NCBI GenBank assembly: GCA_021323495.1
Contig: JAJQJO010000167.1
Coordinates: 1 to 11,713, forward strand
Reading direction: 5' to 3'
DNA from: Cellvibrio sp.
Lineage (GTDB): Bacteria; Pseudomonadota; Gammaproteobacteria; Pseudomonadales; Cellvibrionaceae
Length of the DNA: 11,713 nucleotides
Shown here: positions 6,761 through 11,713 of the stretch, one piece after another
Position numbering within the stretch: position 1 is the first letter of the stretch
Layout of the letters: each line of letters starts with the position of its first letter
Notes under the pieces: model-generated
Told to the model about the DNA's origin: nothing
Database searches by the model: none
Seen by the model: the letters and a program-made list of their open reading frames with translations, nothing else
Program-made: the position numbers and the translations under genes

Positions 6761-6864
6761 GTCATACCCGCGAACGCGGGCATCCATAAACATCTACGAC
6801 TTGGACTCCTGCGTTCGAAGGAGTGACGACTATCATCTGTATTAGCTGCGCTCGCAGGAATGAC
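6761..6864. repeat. REP/MITE-like palindromic repeat between the deaminase gene and pucG
   Basis: The 175-nt spacer holds a 104-bp element bounded by imperfect inverted ends. The left end is GTCATACCCGCGAACGCGGG (6761-6780). The right end (6845-6864), read in reverse, is GTCATTCCTGCGAGCGCAGC, matching at about 15 of 20 positions. The left end is itself a hairpin (CCCGCG/CGCGGG). A second internal hairpin, CTCCT/AGGAG, with an adjoining GTGAC, lies at 6806-6826. Blocks of this kind (GTCATxCCCGCGxxxGCGGG with ATCCA) are dispersed intergenic repeats in many proteobacteria. A truncated copy sits at 3498-3518. There is no coding content; possible roles are transcript termination or mRNA protection after pucG. 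Confidence 0.75.
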
Positions 6865-6886
6865 AGGAAGTTCACACCCAACGTGA

Positions 6887-8144
6887 TTAATAACCTTCTT
6901 GATGGTAGATGGTCATGGCCGTATCAACACCCGCATTCGCCGCTTGCGAATGACCACCACGACGCAACACTGCCTCCAATGCAATCAGCGTTTGCAGCAC
7001 GGCGTCTTTACGCGCGTTGTAACCCATAGTGCCGATGCGCCAGATTTTACCGTGTAGCGGCCCAAAAGATGTGCCGATTTCAATTCCAAAATCATTGAGC
7101 ATACTGCTGCGCACCGCTTCACCGGCAACGCCTTCGGGAATATACACACCGACGACGTTGTGCATTTTTTTGAATTGATCGCCGAACAATTTTAAATTCA
7201 TTGCTGCCAGCCCCTGCGCCATGGCGCTGCCGTGAATACGGTGGCGATTGATGGCATGCTCAACGCCCTCTTCCAACAAGATGCGCGCACATTCACGCGC
7301 GCCATACAACATAGTAGTGGCTTCGGTGTGGTGATTAAGACGTTCTTCGCCCCAGTAATCCATAATCATGCCGAGATCAAAATAATTGGAGGCAATGCGG
7401 CGACCGCTGCCTTCCACGTGATTGGCAGTGCGAATGCCCGCTTCGATATGGCGGCGTTTGCGAATGGTCGCAACCGCGTTTTCACTCAGGGTAATGGGTG
7501 CGCTGCCAGAAGGACCACCCAGACATTTTTGCAGGCCGACGGAAACTGCATCCAATTGCCACTTATCGGTTTCAAATGGATTGCCACCAATCGACGCCGT
7601 TGCATCGGAATAAAACAACACGCCGTAGCGCGCGCAAATTTCGCCAAGATGTGCGAGCGGTTGCAACATGGTGGTGGAGGTATCGCCCTGCACTATCGCT
7701 AATACTTTGGGTTGGATTTGTTTAATCGCTGTTTCGATTTCATCGGGCGAAAAAACCTCGCCCCAGTCTTTGTGGATTTTATGCACCTCGGCACCGCAGC
7801 GCTCGGCAATTTCGCATAGCAAATGGCCGAAGCGGCCAAACACTGGCACTAAAATTTTATCGCCCGGTTCCAGCAGCGAAATCAATACCGCCTCGATGCC
7901 CGCGCGCGAAGTGCCGTCAATTAATAAGGTCCATTGATTTCTGGTTTTGAATACACCGCGATAGAGCGCCATAGTGTCGTTCATACATTGCGTCATCGCC
8001 GGATCATACTGGCCGACGAGTTGCGCTGACATTGCGCGCAGTACGCGCGGATCAAACCGTGATTGGCCCCGGCCCCATCAGCAGGCGCGGCGGGGGTGAA
8101 AACGGGCGCAGTAGCGCGGGGTTAACACTGTAGGCATCAGACAT
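6887..8144 (-). pseudogene. pucG: Ureidoglycine-glyoxylate aminotransferase PucG, frameshifted near the N-terminus
   Basis: PLP-dependent class V aminotransferase, predicted to transfer the amino group of (S)-ureidoglycine to glyoxylate, giving oxalurate and glycine. The main frame (8032-6887, 381 codons) has the PLP Lys in VGLQKCLGG (Lys169 of that frame), the pyridine-binding Asp in YSDATAS (Asp143), QGDTST (115-120) and family blocks such as SNYFDLGM. Its ATG 8032 has no Shine-Dalgarno and cuts off the conserved start. The missing part lies upstream in another frame: ATG 8144, with GGAG at 8152-8155, reads 30 codons ending RLLMGPGPITV and then meets TGA (8054-8052). After one extra base in the run 8054-8056 the other frame continues as DPRVLRAMSAQ, exactly the family sequence. 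Restoring it gives 418 residues. This is a real mutation, a base-call error or, less likely, programmed +1 shifting. The gene is the last of the hpx-like operon, 66 nt after the TauE gene. Confidence 0.85.
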
Positions 8145-8151
8145 TGAACGA

Positions 8152-8155
8152 CTCC
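8152..8155 (-). promoter_or_regulatory. Ribosome binding site of the true pucG start
   Basis: GGAG on the minus strand lies 7 nt before ATG 8144. It shows that translation of pucG starts at 8144 and not at 8032, which has no such site, and so makes the frameshift at 8054-8056 evident. Confidence 0.75.
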
Positions 8156-8210
8156 AAATACAACACAACTCAACTCATTACAAACACGCGATTAACCCGT
8201 GCAGAATTTT

Positions 8211-9035
8211 TCAAGACGCAAATACTTGCATCAACATACGCCCGCCGCTGATGCATAAGAAAATTGCAAACACGCGTTTTAACATCACTGAATCCAGTTT
8301 AGATCCGATCCAGGCGCCCAGGGGCGCAAGTAGTACCGTAAGCGGCACAATTAACGCGAAGCCTGGCAGATTCACCATGCCGACCATGCCTTGTGGAGCG
8401 TCGGCGGGAGTCTCGGCCAACAACATGGCAGTCGCGCCGGGAACGGAAATCAATAATCCAAAAAAAGATGCAGTGCCCACTGCGCGGTGGGATGGGTAAT
8501 TGCACGAAGTCAACAAAGGCACACCGATAGTGCCGCCGCCCACGCCCATCATCACCGAGAAAAAACCTATGCCGCCCGCCATCGCTCCCTGCCCCGCCAT
8601 GCCCGGTAATTGGTTGGCGATGGGCGCCGCTTTTGCGCGGAACAACATATTGGCCGCGACCAGCAGTGCGACCACGCCAAAGATCGCACTGGTCACCTCA
8701 CCTTTGGCGTGCAGAGCAAATGCACTGCCAGCGATGACACCGGCTACCATAAACGGCCACCAGCGTTTAATCAGTGCCCAGTCCACATTGCCGCGTTTGT
8801 GATGGGCGCGCATGGACGAAATGCTGGTGGGCACGATCACCAGCAGCGATGTTCCGGTCGCGACCAACATTGCGGTTGCCGCGCCAACACCGAAGCCCTG
8901 CAACACAAAATAGAGCACCGGCACAATCACTATGCCGCCGCCAACGCCGAGTAATCCGGCCAGAATTCCCGCAAACGCGCCGGTGATCACCATCGCAATC
9001 ATGGTCGGCAACCACTGGCTTAAAAAATCATTCAC
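8211..9035 (-). CDS. TauE/SafE-family membrane transporter
   Basis: A 274-residue integral inner-membrane protein of the TauE/SafE family (formerly DUF81), which moves sulfite, sulfonates or other organic anions. Two homologous halves are visible, each starting with the family glycine motif: GLLGVGGGIVIVPVL (residues 28-41, first half) and MMGVGGGTIGVPLL (162-175, second half). About seven or eight hydrophobic segments fit the family. The start is GTG 9035, which overlaps the stop of the upstream hydrolase gene by 4 nt (GTGA). GGAG at 9044-9047, 8 nt upstream, supports it, so the two genes are translationally coupled. Placed between oxamate hydrolase and PucG genes, it may export oxalate or oxamate, or import a ureide; that substrate is inference from context only. 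Confidence 0.9.
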   Translation of the reverse strand: MNDFLSQWLPTMIAMVITGAFAGILAGLLGVGGGIVIVPVLYFVLQGFGVGAATAMLVATGTSLLVIVPTSISSMRAHHKRGNVDWALIKRWWPFMVAGVIAGSAFALHAKGEVTSAIFGVVALLVAANMLFRAKAAPIANQLPGMAGQGAMAGGIGFFSVMMGVGGGTIGVPLLTSCNYPSHRAVGTASFFGLLISVPGATAMLLAETPADAPQGMVGMVNLPGFALIVPLTVLLAPLGAWIGSKLDSVMLKRVFAIFLCISGGRMLMQVFAS

Positions 9036-10633
9036 AGCGCAGGCTCCGCTACTGCAGCGACCAAACCTGTGCCGTCGCTGCGCGGGTCGCTGGCGGCAGT
9101 GGCGCTGCCGTCGGTGTGGCTGACGATGGCACCGGCATGCCCCATCATCTCGCTGTGGGCGGCGACGGTTTTGATGCTGTGCCCGCGTGCGCGCAAATTT
9201 TCGCCCAGTTTATCGACCAGATCCTGCTCCATTTTCAGATCGTGATTGTTATCGCCCCAGGTGCGGCCGAGCAGCCAGCGCCCACGGCTGATGGATTCGG
9301 GGAGCGAAAGCCCATCGTACAAATAGCGCGTTAGTAGCGCGGCCTGGGTTTGCGGCTGACCCTCGCCCCCCATGGTGCCGTAGCTGATACGGCGCCCATC
9401 GCTTAACACGGCAAGTGCGGGGTTGAGGGTGTGGAAAGGTTTGTAGCCGGGCGCGAGCGCGTTGCGATGATTGGCATCGAGACTAAAACCCACGCCGCGA
9501 TTGTTCCACACCAGCCCGGTACCCGGCACCACCACGCCTGAGCCAAACTCCCAATAAATACTTTGGATAAAACTGACCATGGTGCCCTGGCTATCTACGC
9601 AGCCCATCCACACGGTATCGCCCGGTTCGGCGACTTGCGGCCAGGGCAAGGCGCGCGCGGAAATAACCGCAGCGAGCTGGTCGATATGCTCGTCATCCAG
9701 CAACTCCGGCCAGCGCTCGCTCAAGCGGCGTGGGTCAGCGACTTCGCGGTCGCGCACCAGAAAGGCGAGTTTGGTGGCCTCGATCAGCCCATGCACTCGC
9801 TCGGTTTCACTCCAATGGGATTGATACAGCCGGTCGTAAATCGCCAGGATCAGCAGCGATGCCACGCCCTGCGTGGGTGCAGGCAGGTTGTAACAGCGAC
9901 CAAAGCGTGTATTTACCGACAGCGGTTTTACCACTTGGGCGCGGTAATTCTGTAGATCGTCGAGCCGCAGTGGACTGCCCTGCTGCTCAAGTTCTGCCGC
10001 TATATGTTCAGCCAACTCGCCGTGATGAACCGCTTCCAACCCGTGGTTGACCAGCCAGGTCAGGGTGGTCGCCAGATCGCCATTGGTCAGGATTTCCCCT
10101 TCCTGCAACGGGCGGCCATCGGGCATAAATACGCGCCGGTATTCAGCCTGCTCCGCCAGTTCCTGCTCCACCTTGCGACTGGCAGCGGCGAGACTGTTGG
10201 TAACGGTGATGCCGCCACTGGCGAGCGCAATGGCTGGTGCAAGCAAACGGCTGAGCGGCATTGCGCTGGAAGTGATGGTACGTGCGCTCTGCCAACCGGC
10301 CAGCGTGCCGCCCATGGTGACTGTGGCGAGAGGGCCGCGACTGGGAATCTGCGCAAAACTTTTTGCTTTGTACCAATCGATACTCGCCAGACCCGCCGCG
10401 CAACCGCAGGCATCTATCGCCAGCGGCTCAGCGCCGGGTTTATGGATCAACCAGAAACCATCCCCCGCGAGGCTATTCATATGCGGATAAAGCACGGTGA
10501 TGGCGGCAGCGGCAGCGATCATCGCATCCACCGCGCTGCCGCCTTCACGTAATACGTCCAAGCCAATTTCGGCGGCTTGCGCGTTGGGTGCACTAAAGGC
10601 GATGGCGTGTTGGGTCATGACTTGGTGGGTCAT
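9032..10633 (-). CDS. hpxW: Oxamate amidohydrolase HpxW (gamma-glutamyltransferase-family Ntn hydrolase)
   Basis: A 533-residue Ntn hydrolase of the gamma-glutamyltransferase family, expected to cleave itself into two subunits. Family landmarks: early SLAGDGFWLIHKPG (residues 54-67), RGPLATVTMGG (99-109), the putative autocleavage/nucleophile Thr340 in DTVWMGCVD aligned with the catalytic Thr of E. coli Ggt, FGSGVVVPGTG (363-373) and GTMGGEGQPQ (419-428). There is no signal peptide, unlike periplasmic Ggt, so it acts in the cytoplasm. Klebsiella HpxW, of this family, hydrolyses oxamate to oxalate and ammonia in urate breakdown; the neighbouring hpxY-like amidase and pucG favour that role here. 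The frame is open to 10648, but ATG 10633 overlaps the amidase stop as ATGA and has GGGGA 6 nt upstream, so it is chosen. An ordinary glutathione or gamma-glutamyl-peptide role cannot be ruled out from sequence alone. Confidence 0.82.
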   Translation of the reverse strand: MTHQVMTQHAIAFSAPNAQAAEIGLDVLREGGSAVDAMIAAAAAITVLYPHMNSLAGDGFWLIHKPGAEPLAIDACGCAAGLASIDWYKAKSFAQIPSRGPLATVTMGGTLAGWQSARTITSSAMPLSRLLAPAIALASGGITVTNSLAAASRKVEQELAEQAEYRRVFMPDGRPLQEGEILTNGDLATTLTWLVNHGLEAVHHGELAEHIAAELEQQGSPLRLDDLQNYRAQVVKPLSVNTRFGRCYNLPAPTQGVASLLILAIYDRLYQSHWSETERVHGLIEATKLAFLVRDREVADPRRLSERWPELLDDEHIDQLAAVISARALPWPQVAEPGDTVWMGCVDSQGTMVSFIQSIYWEFGSGVVVPGTGLVWNNRGVGFSLDANHRNALAPGYKPFHTLNPALAVLSDGRRISYGTMGGEGQPQTQAALLTRYLYDGLSLPESISRGRWLLGRTWGDNNHDLKMEQDLVDKLGENLRARGHSIKTVAAHSEMMGHAGAIVSHTDGSATAASDPRSDGTGLVAAVAEPAL

Positions 10634-11713
10634 AAGCGGTCCCCACATAAATCGACCGCCAATTGCAACAGGGCCTTATCGGCACCGCGCCTGCCGAGCA
10701 GGGATACACCGCAAGGCGCGCTCTCGTCAGTCAACACCGGCAGATGTATTTGCGGTAAACCGGCGAGGCCGGCAGGTGCAGTCAAGCCCATGAGCTGGCT
10801 GCGATAAGTATCCATCCAGGCGGCATCGGCGCCGAGCAAAGGCGCGGCGCCGGGCGTGGTCGGCAGCAGGATTAAATCAACATCGCTAAACCAATTCTCG
10901 ATTTCTGCGCGCAACGCTTCGCGTTCATTTTCAGCGAAGGCCTGATCGGCGTCAGTCAGGGTTGCACACCACAGGAAGCGGGCGTGGATATCCGGCGCAA
11001 ACCCAGGTTTGTGGCTCGCGATCCAGTCGCCATGGGTCTGCCAGATCGACCGGCCTTGCAAGGTGCGGAAGCATTGGCTGGCGCGCGCAAGCCAATCGCT
11101 ATAGAGCACTATTGGTTTAAATCCTCGCAGCATGGGCTGCTCTTTAAGCCAGGCCTGATGTGCAGGTGTCCAGAGCGCGCCGTTTTGTAATGGCAGCAGC
11201 AGTGCGATGCGCAATGAGTTACGTTCGAACTGGCGCGGCAGATTATCGGGCAGCAATACCTCACCGACTTGAGCGAGAGTTTTGGCATCGCGGGTGAGCC
11301 AGCCGACGGTATCGAACAAAGGCGCGAGCGGTACCATTTGCTCGCAGCTAATCAACCCATAGCTGGTGCGGATACCAAACAAGCCGTTGTAACTGGCGGG
11401 CACACGGATGGAACCGCCGGTATCGGTACCCAACCCTATATCGATATCGCCAGAAGCAACCGCAACTGCCGAGCCACTCGAGTTCGTCGGTCTGGGTTTT
11501 GCCGATCAGTTCGGCGCCGGCGTTGAGCAATTGCGTCACCACTGGCGATGTTTGCTCAGGCAGAGCATGACTGGCCAACCAGTCAGGATTTCCCGCCGCC
11601 GTGGGTAACCCGGCGATATGGAATAAATCTTTAACGCCCAGCCGCAGTCCGGCAAGACTGCCAGAGCCTGCGCGGAGATTGGCATAGTGACCGCGCCATG
11701 CGAAGACGCGTTG
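10630..11713 (-). pseudogene. hpxY: HpxY/AtzE-type amidase (oxalurate amidohydrolase subunit), disrupted by an internal deletion; 5' end outside window
   Basis: Amidase-signature enzyme whose Klebsiella relative HpxY acts with the small protein HpxX to hydrolyse oxalurate towards oxamate. The 5' part (11713 to about 11480) reads GVKDLFHIAGLPTAAGNPDW, containing the catalytic Lys, then AGAELIGKTQTDEL. The frame then fails. The next family motif, SSGSAVAVASG with the cis-Ser, appears at once in another frame and leads to GTDTGGSIRVPASYNG (nucleophile Ser) and an intact C-terminus ending GDRL. In amidases about 26 residues separate the DE(F/L) and SSGSA motifs; here they are missing, so about 80 nt (2 modulo 3) were lost at the junction around CTCGAG (11477-11482). 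The original frame stops at about 11348. The second part has no credible start codon near its beginning. It heads the operon and overlaps hpxW by 4 nt. The beginning of the gene and any hpxX lie beyond the right edge. Confidence 0.85.
10640..10644 (-). promoter_or_regulatory. Ribosome binding site of hpxW inside the end of hpxY
   Basis: GGGGA on the minus strand, 6 nt before ATG 10633, lies within the last codons of the amidase gene. It decides the hpxW start and suggests hpxW can be translated even though the upstream amidase frame is broken. Confidence 0.75.

Noticed and set aside
7232..7702. 156-codon plus-strand frame opposite pucG
   Set aside because: It is the shadow of a strongly conserved aminotransferase on the minus strand, and its translation resembles no known protein.
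9032..10633. Classical periplasmic gamma-glutamyltransferase for glutathione breakdown
   Set aside because: There is no signal peptide, and the gene is coupled to an AtzE/HpxY-type amidase and close to pucG and allC; the HpxW role fits better, although it is not proven.
10634..10648. Five extra N-terminal residues for HpxW from ATG 10648
   Set aside because: That stretch contains the GGGGA ribosome binding site for ATG 10633, which also forms the ATGA overlap with the amidase stop.
10630..11433. Separate complete small amidase starting at TTG 11433
   Set aside because: The start would fall in the middle of the amidase signature (GTDTGG) and the missing N-terminal half is present upstream in another frame, so it is the 3' part of a broken gene.

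Overview
The window looks like chromosomal DNA from a Gram-negative gammaproteobacterium. Several proteins carry Sec signal peptides, Shine-Dalgarno sites are of the GGAG type, and the protein families are typical of Pseudomonas/Cellvibrio-like purine scavengers. A Cellvibrionaceae-like host is a guess from memory of such gene sets, not something the sequence proves.

The theme is nucleoside and purine breakdown. Left part (1-3468, plus strand): an intrinsic terminator from an upstream unit, an exported protein of unknown function, an exported NUP-family protein ('purine nucleoside permease') and an exported inosine-uridine-type nucleoside hydrolase. The last two would capture or cleave nucleosides outside the cytoplasm. 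Middle part (3522-6711, minus strand): a purine phosphoribosyltransferase, an allantoate amidohydrolase (AllC) and an adenine/adenosine deaminase. They are separated by two non-coding elements: a roughly 170-bp inverted-repeat element with nested palindromes, and a roughly 100-bp REP/MITE-like repeat that has a truncated second copy at 3498-3518.

Right part (6887-11713, minus strand) reads as one operon, from right to left: an HpxY/AtzE-type amidase, an HpxW-type Ntn-hydrolase (gamma-glutamyltransferase family), a TauE/SafE-type transporter and PucG (ureidoglycine-glyoxylate aminotransferase). The first three are joined by 4-bp stop/start overlaps. With AllC this spells out the route allantoate -> ureidoglycine -> oxalurate (+ glycine) -> oxamate -> oxalate + ammonia, with TauE as a candidate organic-anion transporter. 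The steps before allantoate (xanthine and urate oxidation, allantoinase) and the small HpxX/AtzG partner are not in the window.

The most notable result is that two genes of this pathway appear broken. pucG carries a single-base frameshift after codon 30. hpxY has lost about 80 nt between the GKTxxDE motif and the SSGSA signature, which shifts the frame. Either the oxalurate/oxamate branch is decaying in this lineage, or the assembly has two errors. A second point is that the deaminase has an adenine-deaminase scaffold but carries the Asp that adenosine deaminases use to bind ribose. No gene-free stretch exceeds 300 bases; the largest (5398-5643) is filled by the inverted-repeat element.
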